The translations under genes and the position numbers were made by a program. From contig CM056562.1 in assembly GCA_029721515.1 (NCBI GenBank), forward strand, positions 10,995,335-11,059,334: a DNA stretch of 64,000 nt. Direction: 5' to 3'. The notes under the pieces were generated by a model. That model had not been told where the DNA came from and ran no database searches. It saw only the letters and a program-made list of their open reading frames with translations. This document shows positions 36,442-50,800 of this stretch, piece by piece. Position 1 is the stretch's first letter. Every line of letters begins with the position of its first letter. The stretch comes from Synanceia verrucosa. Its lineage: Eukaryota; Chordata; Actinopteri; Perciformes; Synanceiidae.

Positions 36442-39400
36442 GTGAGTACTGTACGCTGCTGCACTTAAACTCATCTAAGGAGACATTTCTCTCTGTTCTG
36501 TACAGCTTGAAAGAAATGAATTACGCCCCTCTGTGTTTTTGTCTGACAGTGAATATGCCTTCACTAGGAAAAACTGTGTTTGAAAATTTCAGGAAATTTG
36601 GAAAAGGTACAACACGAAAGGGATTTAGCATCTTTCATTTCAGATACAGTTCTGAAAAGCCTTAATCTTCTTTATTTAAACAAAAGCAATGGAGAACAAC
36701 AAATGGTAATGTTTCATGTTTGTCAAATGAAGGCTTTTCATGAAGACTACTTTGGCTTGTGACTAAATGAAAGACAGGCGTCCACCACTCCATGTTACCA
36801 CTGTGTATAACTACACAGTTTTTGCTTTATCACTGTTTGAGAAGCCACTTTTAACTTTGAAAACTGTGACCTATCTTAAATCCTTTCAAGGTTTTGACGT
36901 AGGTTTTCCAAAAAATTAAATGTCTAGCACCAAAGAGTTAGTTGAGATGTTTCATTATTGCTTGTGACTGTACCACCTCTGCAAGACACATTTTCTGCTT
37001 TAAAACACAGGAAAAACACAAGGTTTAGTGAAGCTGATTCATAAGGGCTTTAGATGAGACAGTGCCCACACAATCCACAGCTGGCAGCAGCTGATCATTC
37101 ACACACTAGCCTATTCTGGACCATATGTTCCAGTCTGGTCCATGTGATATATGGATTTGCCCAGCCCACAGAGGGTAAACAAATCAGTATCACACCAAAT
37201 AGCCACAAATCACATTTTCTGCACCAGCCTACTGCCCCGCAGTCTCATCAGAGGCCAATCAATGAAAGTACTCACCAACGCAGAGAGGAGGCATAGATGA
37301 GTACCAGTTTCATTAAAGATGATTGTGAAGAATTCCTGTTCTGTTGATGACTTATTATGGTACGAGGGAGACAGACACCTCTAGAGAGTAATTAAATGGA
37401 TTGTGAGGCCAAATGACTGAAGTTGTTTTGGTCAATTTTTTTTCTTATAGTTTTATCAAATACAGTCGCTTCCACTAAGATACAAGCATTGCCTTACATT
37501 ACAGTGTCATTTAAACACTTGAATACTTGGCTCTGGTGGAGTCAAGGCCTACACTGCAGCATCATTTTGTCTGCTTTCTTCCACAAATGCTCCAATCCTT
37601 TCTTTGTTTCTGGCACATTCCGAAGATTTATTTAGTTTAGGCCCATCTCTTAATTTATTTATCCTATCGTCCATATATTTATAATAAACAGAGTTTCTGT
37701 TTTTCCTGAGAGCTGCCTGGATCCTGTCTAATGTATTTATTCAGCTGCTCTGTGTTGGACAGGCCTGCAATGAAAACAGTGGTGTTGTGTGATTGACTGG
37801 CCTTGTAGGATGAGCCTAGTCATTACATTATCTTAGCCAATGGTCCATTTTGTCTCTTCTTGCTGCAAGGACAACAGGAAGTCTTTTCACCAAAAGTGAA
37901 ATAGCTGTTTCTTCAACCAAGGATGTGGCCTTGATTCAGTGCTACTCTAGCCTTCCTCAATATGAAAGACTTACTTGAAGAGAGGCTCCAAGTGTTCTCT
38001 AGTCCTAATTCTTTGCTAACAGAGTTTTTGGTTAGCTGATCAGCACTAAGCTCATTTTAACTCATCTGAAAGGGTCTGACTGTGAGTTTTGATGTGTGAG
38101 AGAAACAAGAGATCCCACCGAAGACAGGCACCCTGCCAAGTGGGTCTACAAAAGTGGGCAACAGAGGGGGGCTGCATTTGGGAATCCTAGACGGCTGGCT
38201 CTCTAATGGGGATTCCAGGGCATTACAAAGGAATAGGAGTCAAAACAAAGCCTAACACAAAATAAACTTGGCCAGGAAAGATTAAAAAGAAGCAGAGCTT
38301 GGTAGTTAATCCCTGTTTCTTAGAGCTCAAAGCCACCCTTTACGAAACAGTACGGCTACCACAGCCGTCTTGTAAAGACAGGGAATACCACAGAATTTTC
38401 AGGATAAATGTATTTCCTTTACCGTAGGGCAGCTCAGTGTGTATGACTGAACATTTTCTGGTATTCCCAAAAGTCTAAAATTAGATAGAAGAGATTTTCC
38501 TGCCTTTCTTTGGTGATGCGCTTTTGCTGTCCCCATGTGATCAGTGTTGCACTAATTTACAGCTCTACTGGGACGGAACTGTGGAAGATGGAAAATGTGA
38601 CTTTTAGACATCCTAAGGCAATTCCTGGATGAGTTTGAGGGCTGTTTCTGAATTTTGAGGTTGTATTCTTGCCTTTACTAAAAAAAAATAATTTGTAAAT
38701 AACTGCTTGGGTGAATATCCTGATGTCCATAACATCTTTGTTGTTGGGAAGCTCAGATCATGAGGGCATTCAAATTAGTCCTTTGTTTCATTGTTTAAGA
38801 GAGATAACTTGGAAAAATTGCTTATTCATCTAAACTAGCCCAGGCCAAGTACATTTTTAATTTCATGTCTTTTTTTATAACACTCAGGGCATTTAGCATT
38901 AAGTGTTGCATGAGAAAGTTATACACAAAACAATAGCTTATTTTTATAGAGTTTTTATCTAACTCACAGTCATGAATACTTTCCCAAGCAGATATTGGCT
39001 GGAATATAAAGGCAAATGTGCACATTTTGTCTATATGACTACCCCTGGGCCACAGGGCTAACTGTAAGTATAGGATGCGGTTCTAAGTCTTACTGAGGGA
39101 TGGCCTTCAGATGAAAAATGACCATCAGCCTTAGCCAAGAAACCTGCTGTTTAACCCCCACACTGGAGTTGAGAGCTTTCTGGAACAGTCCAGGCTTTAA
39201 CACCCTCGCTCTGCCTCACTCTCTGGATAAATATCAAATGGCTGGATGGCCTATTGAGTGTGGTTTTCCATATCATTTGTGTGCTCATGTGCATGCAAAC
39301 ACTTTTGCACTTTTGCATGCATCTTCCTGGTGGTGTATGAATGTGTCTGTGTGGTAGCAACATTCTTTGCACATTTCTTCCCTGCCTAGAGGACTCTTAT

Positions 39401-41818
39401 GCTTCAGTGCTTTTTTTTTTGCTGCTGTGGCTGAAAGAGCAGCAGGCTGTCACAGCTCCCTGGCCTCTGACTGACCACAGCCCATGGCCAGGATGCCGGC
39501 GTTGCCGACAGGGTTCTGCAACATCACACAGGGGAGGCATGGGAGCTGTGCAGCCTGTGAGCAGAGCTGCTGCTCTGGGTTGATGATTGTCAAACAGCCC
39601 CCTCCGCTGCCCAATGCTTGTTACACTACAGCATGTTGTTTGCTTCCAAAGGAGGCTCAGGTGAGGAGCCAAAGAGGCAATGTAGCTAGAAATATGGATT
39701 TTTGGTGGATTGATTCTAGACATGAATTGTGATAATAGCACTGCCTCGCTGGTCGAAGGAGCGAAGACGCTCTCGCAGGCTATCAATATTTGCTTGAGCC
39801 AGGACATATTAAATAGGTCTCATCATGGTTTTTCTGATATATGGAGCATGTCATTATTATGATCCATTTGGAAACAGCTGAGCTTGTTGGGGAAACTCTC
39901 TACTCAGCAGTGCCACAGCATTGCATTGCATTTCCATTAAGACAATGGATGGAAAAAAAAAAAAATGTTTTCTTTAATTTGTTTGTGTGTCAAGGTGTCA
40001 TGCAGTGTCGACGTCATGCGGATTCATAACCACTGACTGAGATCTGCCTGCCAATCACATCATTCTGTAACTGAAAGAATAATTTCTTGCAATCAAGATT
40101 AAGCTGGTGAAAGACAAATTATCCAGCTCAGCGTATGTGCATTTTAACGATGCAGGGTCTGTTTGTACAGTCAGACCCAGGGGGCCTCCTCTCCAAAGAG
40201 CTAGAAAGCCACACAGTACATGGAACTGAGGAGACGGTTAATGCAGGTCCCCCGTCTTGGTTAGTCATGGAAGGCTGCTCAGATTCTTCCCTGAAAGCAA
40301 GCATAGCATCTGTCAGGCAGAAACAGACAGGCTGTGTGGAGCGGGATGCCACCATCTGGAGGCCATTCAGCCTTTGACTGTGTTTTGTTTCAGAGACCCT
40401 ATTAAACACCCCTTAGACTGTGACCTTTAGAATAAAAATAATAACCATGTTTATCGGAAACATTGTTATTGTTTCTTTTGTTAATTTAGCCTTCCCTTTA
40501 AGAGTGTGTGATGTCTTGTGTTGAGACAAGACATCAGGTGGGATACAGATACAATGCACATTTTAGTTGTTTACTAATAACCACATAGGCAAGTGAGCCT
40601 CCTTTTTGTTCTTAATTCAAAGTTGACAGGCCACATTTTGATGATTTTGGAAAGTATCTGTCATTAAGCTATTTCTGGCAAAGCACAGTGGGCTGTCAGC
40701 TGTCAGTGCGGACAGTGACAGGGTCGCACACTGTATTTAGTGGCCTCTTCTCTGACTCCCAAGCGGCCCTGGAAGTGTTTTGTAGTCATAACACACTGGC
40801 TTCGAGGACATCCAGCAGGGAAGCCACAAATTGCCCGTTGAGAAAAAATGCTGAAAGCCGAATGCATTGGAGATGAATGGTGTAGAATGATAGGATTAGG
40901 CACCCTTCTCTGTGGGCTCATTCCAAGGCTGCTATGAGCCTGAGCTCCCATTCATGTTGCCCTACAGTGTGCCTAAAATGCATTCCTGTGAACAGTACCT
41001 TATACTGTAGTGGCACATCAACATGCACACCCTGCTTGAAGATGACAGTAGATAGCCCCTACTAGATAATCTGTTTAACATGGCAGTGGCAGTGAGTGAA
41101 GAACAAATAAGCGCTGCATCAAGGTGTCTTCCAGACAGACAACACACTGTGGTTTGGAGGGCAGGTTGACTTTTTGGCTGACCAATTTAAAAGCATCTCT
41201 TCTGTTCTCAGGAATTACATGAAACTCACTGTAGATAACTTTTACTGTTCCATCTTTATTAATGTAGGTCACCGTCAGTTTTTACTGCTGCATTTAAGTG
41301 CACTGGAGGGTCTTTGTCATTATTTATGTTTCCAAATACTACCATATCAAACTTAATGACTTTGTACTCCACCCCATTCCTTTTTGGTTTGCCGACGCCC
41401 CAAGTGATTAATTAATTTTCATTTATGCACAGAACAGATCTTGCACAAAAACTTTTCCTCTATCCTTTCTCGTAAATTATTGTCCGCGAGTGCAAGCGAC
41501 TCCAGATTTAATTATATAATGGCTGAGAGAAGTAAAGAGGCCCGATTGTGCACATACTTGGCTCCTGATCACAGCAAAGTAAACTGTGTCATTAATTGGG
41601 ATAGAAGAATGAGAGGTTTACTGCTGATCTGCTTACACAACACAGTTGGTCTTTATGAGTATATCACCCAGAATTCCATGTAGTTCATGCTTTGGGCTCT
41701 TTTCAAGACCATTTTACTTCACAACAGTATTTGGTGAATTTAATTTGCAGATGAACTATGGACCAATTTTGTTTCACATCTAAAAGTAAACACATTGATA
41801 GAAACTTTTGGCCTCATT

Positions 41819-41819
<1 letters not shown>
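36442..41819. other. intronic stretch, no recognised feature except small repeats
   Basis: It includes a T10 run near 39411-39420, an A13-14 run near 39951-39964, and a small hairpin at 40509-40536. The - strand open frame at 39397-39807 is a chance frame with no family resemblance. Confidence 0.5.
40509..40536. repeat. 11-bp perfect inverted repeat, 6-nt loop
   Basis: tgatgtcttgt (40509-40519) and acaagacatca (40526-40536) are exact reverse complements around gttgag. It is short enough to be chance in a 64-kb window. Confidence 0.75.
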
Positions 41820-41891
<72 letters not shown>

Positions 41892-41892
41892 G

Positions 41893-41980
<88 letters not shown>

Positions 41981-41981
41981 A
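41820..41981. repeat. (CA)n/(TA)n compound microsatellite, about 160 bp
   Basis: A CA run passes into TA repeats interrupted by TGTA words at 41851 and 41911 (exactly 60 apart), a CACG word near 41888, and a CATA word near 41961. The whole tract keeps pyrimidine-purine alternation. The spacing suggests a 60-bp internal duplication. GATA repeats (agataagata) follow at once. Length in the assembly should be treated as approximate. Confidence 0.95.
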
Positions 41982-43700
41982 GATAAGATATAAATTCTGT
42001 TCTATCTGGATATCATGCTTTACCCTTAGTGTGTGCTGAACAGAATTTCACCAGGTGTAATCCCCAGTCAGTGATTAGGTGCAGTATGTGATTATAAGCA
42101 AGCCCTCTCTGTGGCCTGTCAGCCAGCCACTCTTAGCCCACTTCCACATACAGTACCTGTATGCAACGCAAAGGTTAATTAGACTGAGGCTTTCAAAAGG
42201 TCACACCGCCATTTAAATTAGCCAGTGCTATTTATCTGATCTGAATCATTGGCAACACCGGGCCAATTAGATCCAATTACACTGATAGTGGTTGTGGTGA
42301 TCTGCCACCTAGTCTAAGTTAATAGCCATTGGAACCCCAATTACCCCAGTGCCCTGATTCAGAATGAGGCAACAACAGCAGGAGGGGCTTCACTTCTGGG
42401 TGTAGGGGACAGCATTGCCATATCACCTTCCCTTGACATTTCCTACACTCTAGGGAAGACTGCAGAACTTTATGTCAGGTGAAATATTAGGGTATGTAAA
42501 ATGTGGCATTTCCACGCACCTGGAGAGGGGTAATCACCGTCGATGGGATTGAAGGAGTAATCTTCAGAGTGTATGGAGATGGCTGACGTGAGCATACTGG
42601 TGTCTTGATTACAAGCACAGGAAGCTCATAGTAATCATCAGAGATTCAGGATTCTGAGTCTCCTACATTACAAAGGCTACTCTACCTAGATGTTCTTTGA
42701 TAGAAATGGCAGGTGTTCTGTTCTAGTTTAATGTGCTCTGAGAATGATAAAGGCTCTTCAAATAATTTAAGTACTAAAGCACAGTCAAGCTGGATAAGAC
42801 TCTGGCTCAGCACTCAGGTTGGTTTCACTTCATGTTTTTCTCTGCTGCTGCTGTACCTGGCTGTGAGGAGCTCCTGGAGACAGTCTCCTGAATTTCTATG
42901 AGGCTCGTATCCCTCTGCGGTACTATCTGAGAATAGAAGCGTCAGTTTACACCCAACTGAGGGTCGGAAGGAAGCTGTTGATTAAACAGATGTCTTTCCT
43001 ACCAACACCATGAGACAAGAGCATTACAATATGTAAGATTTATTAAAACATACCTGAAGAATGTGGGAAATATAGGATGACAAAAGACAGTCTTTGCCGC
43101 TGCTTCACAACAGGAATGACAAAGTGACAGTTTTTTTTGCCTCTGGTTCGACTTAGAGAGAGCACAAACAGGAGACAACCTCAGGGATCTACCTGAGGAA
43201 AGAATAGTTGAGTGACAATTAGTTCTGATTAGCAGCATCTCATTCAGAGTCATTTGCAACAATGCTGAATTTCAAAGTAAATCTCAAGTCATTTGCCTGT
43301 GGAAGGCTACTTTTGGATCACATTGTTTCAGACAGTGACATAGTCCCAACAAAAATAACTTAGTCCTCACTGTACACCTGAAAGCCTGTTTTTTTTCTTT
43401 GGTATGCTCCCATTTGTTTAGAGTTGTGCTTGAGTCTGAAACATTAGTGTCATCAAATATTTCCTCCACCACGTGATAAATGCTTCTGCTTTGGTCAGAG
43501 GAGTTGAGCAGAAAAGGAGGCTGTTCAATACATTACATGCAAAGCAGGCCTCTCCTGAACCTGACGGGTGCTCCTCAGCTGTGTGAATCCCAGCAATCCC
43601 ACAGATACTGTAACAGATTGCTCTTCATCGGCAGCAGACCTTGATGGAATGACTTCTTGTTTACATCATTATGGTTAATTGCCATGCAGATTCAGTCCAG

Positions 43701-43726
43701 TGTGTGTGTGTGTGTTTGTGTGTGTC
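43701..43726. repeat. (TG)n microsatellite, interrupted
   Basis: TG units with one TTTG interruption. Confidence 0.95.
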
Positions 43727-44823
43727 AGTGAAGTCGGACAGAGCTGTTACGCTCTCAGTCATCTCATTACTAATACAGTGCTGTCCCCGAGGTAACGCCT
43801 GGCGCTGCTCTGGTGTGTTTGGTCATCCTTGAATCTATACCAGTGGGTGAGACTATCCATCCAGCGTGTACAAATGACTAACCAGGGAAACCTCATCATA
43901 TGTAGTCATGTACAAATCATCCAGTCATATTCTACCTCCAAGTAGCCACAAATCTCTATGATACATTTTGCTGCTATTGTGATATGCATGGCAAAGTTTT
44001 CAATTTAACACTCACAGATGGATATTTTAATTATTATTGAGTGAATAGTAATGAGAGTGCTGAATCTGTGCGTTCCTCTTAATGCACTTAATTAAAGTTA
44101 CAAGGCAGGACGTTTAACATGAGTGCGTCAGAAAATAAGCTCCTCAGACAGTTCTGCATTAAGAAAGAAACAGCTATGTGAAGCAAGCAGTCATTGTGAA
44201 AATGTATGAATGTGATGTACTGTATTAGCACTGATCAGGTTAGGAGTGAGTCCTGTTTTTACACCAATGTTGTTCCTCAAAGCTCTCACTTACTCGCATT
44301 TGTGGCTTTTTATGAACACAGGTGTTGAACCCATTGTCGACCTTGCCAGGGCCGTGTCCATGAAACTAGAATTTCCTGGTCTATCACAGGGTTCCATTTC
44401 AACAAGCTTGCACCCAATTATCCTTCAATCATAGTCCCCGGTCATACAGATGTGTTTGTTTCGAAGAACAAGGTCTCTCTGTCGTGGTTTGACACATGGG
44501 GGACAATTTCTCTTGCTCCGGCTGTGCACATGAAATGTTTTCAAGGGTATAAATCAGATTGCATCTCAGATAAAGATTAATGTCACCCAAGAAATATTCA
44601 TTTGGTTATTTGCAGCTTTTACACAGAATAAGTAGCAATTATGAGCAGATATAGCAGAATGTTTTACATTGCCTCCATCAGACATTTGTCAGGCTTCTAA
44701 AAGGCCTGCCAGTTGTATTTTTTTCTAATGTGTTTTTTTTTATACACAATTGACATTTAAGCAAATAAAAGCTGCAAGATCAGCTCTGTTTTGGACTTTC
44801 CATTACACTGATATTAAATGCTA

Positions 44824-44834
44824 CCCCCCCCCCC
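44824..44834. repeat. poly-C tract (11)
   Basis: An uninterrupted run of C bases; length is uncertain for the usual technical reasons. Confidence 0.9.
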
Positions 44835-47800
44835 AGTTATTGCTTTTATACATTCTCTCAGAAGACACAAATGTTGAAAGATATACAGACTGAAATCTTT
44901 GGTGCATTAATTGTGTTGTTTGACAGAATGACTTGCAGGATCATAAATACAGATTTGTTCCTTTTTCAGAAAAAGAGGAGCAAACATTTTGTTCAATCAC
45001 ATTGCCATGAATATCTTCCTAAACTTTATCTTGTCGTTGACACTTTGTTCTGTCTAACTTATTTTGATTTGTTCTTTTTCATTTTGTTTCTTGTTGAGCA
45101 CAATGTGTGACCTGAATCCTGAACAACCGTACAACCACTTTTAGCCTCTGCTCTGACATTATTTGCAGTTATTCACAGCAGGTTTTCCTCAGATCGTTCA
45201 CACCAAGCTGTTTCCAAGCTGTTACCATAAAACATACTGAGCACAACTCTTTCCTGTGTTTTGTTAATGCATTGGTTGCGTGTTTTATCAAAGGGAATGC
45301 ATAAGGCAGCTAGCAGGTATTGGGAGCCTTGGGAATGTTTGTAGTTCTTTGTGTGGTTCAGAAGTTGCATGTCAATATCCAGGGAACGAATAAAGCCAGA
45401 AATGAATATTTATAATAGTCCCCATCTGCTTGGCACACATTTATGACCAACATTGTTTAGTTTGACGACAGCATACTGGGCACAGAGCACATTGTGTTGA
45501 CCAACTGGCCGGCACGTATTTATGCATATTTATGAGAACATCAGGACAGATCAAATACAGACTCAACACAAAATTCCTAACACTTAAGTTTAATCCAAAA
45601 GTTGCATGTCTTACCCTCTCACCATTGTTATTGAAACCAAAGTAGTCTTCCTGCAGGCTCAGGTGAATGACCATGTGCATTAGCAGATATGCCAATGTTT
45701 ATGCTCTATTATAATTCTTTAATCACAGTGATATTACCCCACACATACACCCAGTTTAGTGCCATTATCTCTCAAGGTCACCACTAACGAGGGCTGACGC
45801 ACTGTGCCTGGCCTGCGCTGATTGACTCACAATTTTTAACTGGCTCAATCTTGGCCTACTCAGCAATTCAGGAAGCAATGCAGCACCCCTCACAGGTTTA
45901 TGAGAGAGAGATATTAGCTATAACAGTGCAGGATTGTTTAGCTTTGATGCTGGAGATTTCCACAGAGGTGTAAGATGCACTGTGGTACCTGACACATGAT
46001 TTTGAATGTGCTGCTAGTCCTTGAGTCAAGTCCCCACTTTCTTTATTCTCTCCTGTTCCAGGTTAATTAAAAATTATATAGCATGTTAGCATTAAATCAT
46101 TATGAAGTAGGTCTACTGAAGTAATCATTTCAGGGGTAATTTTGCAGATTAAACATTTCTTTCATTGTCAACCAGCGACCTTGATATCATAAATGTCACA
46201 CTTGCCTTTCATGAATGATGCTGCTACTGTCAGGACTGTAGAGCAGATTTAAATTTAAATCGGCTATTAGTGTACCTAGATCCACCCTTTTCATTTCACA
46301 TGAATCTAGAGAACCCAAAGGTTTAGTCACCATGTCAAATGCTGAATGAGGTGCCTGCCAGAGCAAACACAGGGGTGAATCTTGTTTCATGGTTTGACTT
46401 TTTGCACACAGCTTGGAATGCCAGATAACCTCCAAGTCTGCTTACGATCTGATGTCACATCCACAAAACTCTGGTGATGACAATATGCATGGAATCAAAT
46501 GTGGGGCTCTTTATCGTCAGAGGCCTTGTAGATGGAGGATGGAGAAGACGGAACAAAATATGTGTTCGATAAAAGATATATCGAAGGTTTCAAAAGGTTT
46601 TGTTCTTGGCATTTGAAGTTGGTGTTTTATCCAGACTCACTCTGAATGACTTCAAGCAATTAAAAGAACAAACACACTACAGTGTTTCCCATTCGGTGAT
46701 GTAGCTCCATTGTGAAATTGGAAGGAAGTGATTTGAGATAAATATACACATTAGATCGCTTTGGCTCCATCACAGCTCCAGATTCTTAACGCAACATATT
46801 AGTGGCTCCTCACCTGAGCCTAGTCCTGCAGAGTCCTTGGCTTTTCCAGAAGAAGGCTGAGTCATGAGGAAATGTGTGTTTGGCACTGAGCGCCGTCAGG
46901 CATAATGATGATGACCGACATGATGGTCTCTTACTCAAACATAATCATGATCCACTCTAAATACTAATCAGGCTTTTTATTATTGATAATGCGATATCAA
47001 CAAAAACACATATTTGGCTGTTCAGTGTTTACTATTTTTATTTTTTATTTTTTTAAAGAAAAAAACATCCTGAGTGACACAATTATTTCATTATATTATT
47101 TATTGTGATGGAATATGAATCCCTATTCCTGTGAAGTGATGCAGTACAGTTTTGCTCCAAAAACATGTGATGTATTTGGTGCAGAGAAAATGGTTTTCCA
47201 GTTTTAGTAACTAATTAATGCTTTATCAATATTCATGATGAACTCCACATTTAGAAACCTGTAATTAGCTGTATTATCCTCTGGCCATTTATGGGGGTTG
47301 GGGAGAGCAATCCATATAGTTCAGATCAAAGCACAGCAACAACTCTTGTTTCTGACCTAATGCTACACTCACTTAGATGTGAGCTTGCATAGAAATCAGA
47401 TATCATTCCACACGACACGACCACGTCAAGCCTGTGCTTAGTCTGCATGGGAGATGGAAAGAAGTTTCATAATTCACGGGAGCCACCTGATGATTCGCTC
47501 AGTCACCTTTCTGTTTCCTCTCAGCCAGCTGCTCCCTGTACTCCCAATCAATCTGCTGTGTGCTCCTGCAATTCACCATGACCTTGAGCGGCACGTCCCC
47601 ACCTTGTTTCGTCTGGGGTGTTGGTGGGTTTTGGGTCCCTCCTCATTCCTCCTCATTTAGACCTGCACCTGTGTTCAGACCAAAGTTAGCACCATTTTGC
47701 ACTGTGGCTCTGGGATTTGACTGCATTTAACGAAAATGTAATTTTACTCAGACAGCAGCAGAGTGGGTCTGCATGCTCTTTTTTCAAAGTACATTTCCTG

Positions 47801-50800
47801 GGTTGGTTCAAATTGCTTCTTTATATGAGTAAAAGTAAAACACTGCAAAGACAGCACCTACAGTACATGTTGTGGTGATAGCCACAGTTTGTCTGCAGTA
47901 GATGGTTTTATGTGTTGAAATAAAAAACATAATTGTGTTCAAGTCATAATGGATGTTTTTTCAGTATTATTTTGCAGCTAGATATGCAATTATAAAATTA
48001 CCTCAAGAAACAGGTTGGAAGTATTTCTCTCAGAGTCTGTTTCTTTTTTTTGAAGTCTAGAGGAGGTAGGGGATTTGTTGTTCTGCTTGGTTGCCTATGG
48101 ACATGTATTGTCTGGGCCAGGCTAGGGTGGCAGAGTAACTCCCTTCATGGCCCCAGTGTGTCAGAACTGTCTCTACGTGAAGGTGACCTTCTCTCTCTGG
48201 ATCCTCCTCTCTGCCCAGCTTGCCTGTCAGGCGACATGGTCGATTAAGCACCTTAATAATGACCACAGTCACATGTGTTCATACAACAGACCCTTACTCC
48301 ATCATATCTCTGTGTAGATTTTAAAATGCTGAACACATCTGTATGTGTCTATATGTTTCCTCTGTACTACCTTCCTTGTACAAAAGAGTCTAACTTGTAC
48401 ACAGCTAGTGTCTGAGGGAGATTTTGATGAGGCCTGGATGCTCGGAGAAATAAATCTCCTTTGGGATTTAAAGGTGGATACTTTGAACAGGCAATCTTTC
48501 AAGAGGCTTTTTACACTCAATAAATCCACTAATGCCCCAGTGTTCCAAAACACAGCTTTTACAGCATCATACTTTATATCTATGTCCTGCACTGTAGTGT
48601 AAGAGTGACAGGGCTACTTGAAGATGACAACAAGCCTTGGGGAGCACTCCTACCAACACTTTCACATCTGTTGATCCCCCATATCCCTGTACCTGTCATG
48701 ACGTTTCCTGTGTGACAAGGCATGCATATTATGTGCTCTCCCCTTGATGTTGAGAAGAGATCATGAAGTTCAGATGGCAGCTGCTGGGCTTGGTGTGTCT
48801 ACATTTTCAGATGAGTGGAAATGTGGGGAAAGATTAGGCATCCTTGCTGTGGTTCATCCCATAGTAATTACCTCTATGCAGTGTTTACAACTGACAACCA
48901 CGAGTCCCCCTGATTTTCAAACAGGATTATTATTAAGAGCACGGTGAAGTCCAGAATTTTGAATGTGCATACCACAACCAGTGAAAGTCTGTTGATACAT
49001 AATTCAATCTTATAGTAACGGGGGATTCTACTGTACTTCTAAGTTGATAAGATTGGCTTTATGTCTTGCTAACCGACAGTTTTTGCTGCCCTGTGAAATC
49101 CATGTCTCCAAATTTGGTTATTTAGATTGAAAGGAAGAATTAAGAAATACCATGATAAGCCCAGTTTGGTGAAACATGTTATCCTGGTATCTGATTATTT
49201 GTTGCTGTGGTTGCAGGTGCATCATCAGTTGGAGTTGCATTGTAGTGAGCAAGTAAAACAACAAATATTCAGGTAACGGACATGATGATCAACATGCTGA
49301 AATAAAAACAAGTCTCATTTCAGTTCTGTCGATCATAACAAGTATCGTTGCTTGTTTTCCATTAATGGTGATCAGACGGCCAGAAACCAAACTCATATGT
49401 TGATGTTTCTTGGTTGAATATGCAGGTTTCCTATATTCATAAATAGTTTCAAAGTTGCTCTGGAGCTGTATTTGTTCTTGTGATAACTATTTCTTGTCAC
49501 CTTTCATAAAATATGTCTGTATTACTAAATTTACATTCACTCTGAAATGGTCATGATTTCTGAGATATAGCTTCATATAAAGAAAGGCGCCCAGAACTGA
49601 AATGTGTGTTTACCTTGTCAACTTTCAAGAGCCTTTTCATATGGAGACAAAGAGATACAGGGCCTTTTGTTTTTGCCGTAGGTGTGAATATCATTAGACC
49701 TACCGTGAGTGCAATAAATGCGAGGAGGTGCAGTAGCCTTTGCCCATGAGACAATAAAACACATATGGAAATGAGCCGACAGCATGACTAATAGCTTGCA
49801 GTTTGAACCCATGCGCCCATCTCAGCAAACTGCCTGTTCTCTTAAAGTGAGCCATTATACAGTTATCAATGAGCCTGCTTCGCCTTTGATCTCTCTTTTT
49901 AGAGTTAAGGATTTTTTCACTCAAAAAAAAGAAACACCTCAGAGAAACCATTGGTTTTGCATTCTGCCTGCTGTTACGCCCAAAATGAGGATAAAGTGAA
50001 CACAAAGGAAGCTGTCGCTCCCCGTGTCCCTCCTGTCCCTAATCCTTTCACTCCTGAGTCTGTGCCTGCCACACCATCATCAGAGCTCAGATCAAAGTGT
50101 GAGAGAATGGTCCACAGGTCTGCACAGAGGGAGAGCTGACCTCCTCAGAGCTTACTATGTCCTTGGACCAAAGTCCTTTTAAGGGCTAGACATATTCATT
50201 GAAAACCAACTCTGTGCACTATGCCTAAACTGAGCTTTACTATGGATCAGGAAGCTGATTTGTGTACATTTCCTGAGGCAGTCATTGTACCTAAAGTGAT
50301 GGTTGTTTAAAGACAATTTAATCATCTCATTTGAAAGCCCCTTGGGGAATATTTATGAGTTATTGTGTGTACCATAAATATATTTGTGTATTCAGTGCTG
50401 TGATATTTATTACTTACTTAAAGTGCACCAGACCAATATATGCTGTAAATTGAAAAATAGTGTTTTCTCACGCTAATACGACTCGGGCGTTGACCTCTCA
50501 TCTGGCTACTGTTAATTAGTGTTGCTTGCGCTTACCTCTGGGCAAGCTCAGATTTATGGCTTTATGGAAAGTGCACTGTGAGGCCTAGTCTGCCCATGAA
50601 CCACATGGAAAATAAGCTTCTATACTCTAAACCAAAGCTCAGCCAGATTTCTTAACCACACATGTGCATACAGTGTTTAGCAAGTAGGTTTCAGATTAAC
50701 TAATGAATTCAGTATGGTATATATTTGTAGATAGTGCAGTATTACTGCTGTGGTCCTATACAGTTTAATCCATAAAATGATGCATTGAAACTAATTTAAG

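Noticed and set aside
39397..39807. 136-codon - strand open frame overlapped by + strand frames
   Set aside because: Overlapping open frames on both strands reflect locally GC-richer, stop-poor sequence; neither product resembles a known protein.
46246..46261. 16-bp perfect palindrome gatttaaatttaaatc
   Set aside because: Low-complexity AT-rich palindromes of this size are expected in AT-rich sequence of this length.
50474..50484. taatacgactc, the first 11 bases of the phage T7 promoter
   Set aside because: The match stops there (next bases gggcg, not actatag), it is in unique intronic sequence, and an 11-base coincidence is unremarkable; it does not indicate vector contamination.
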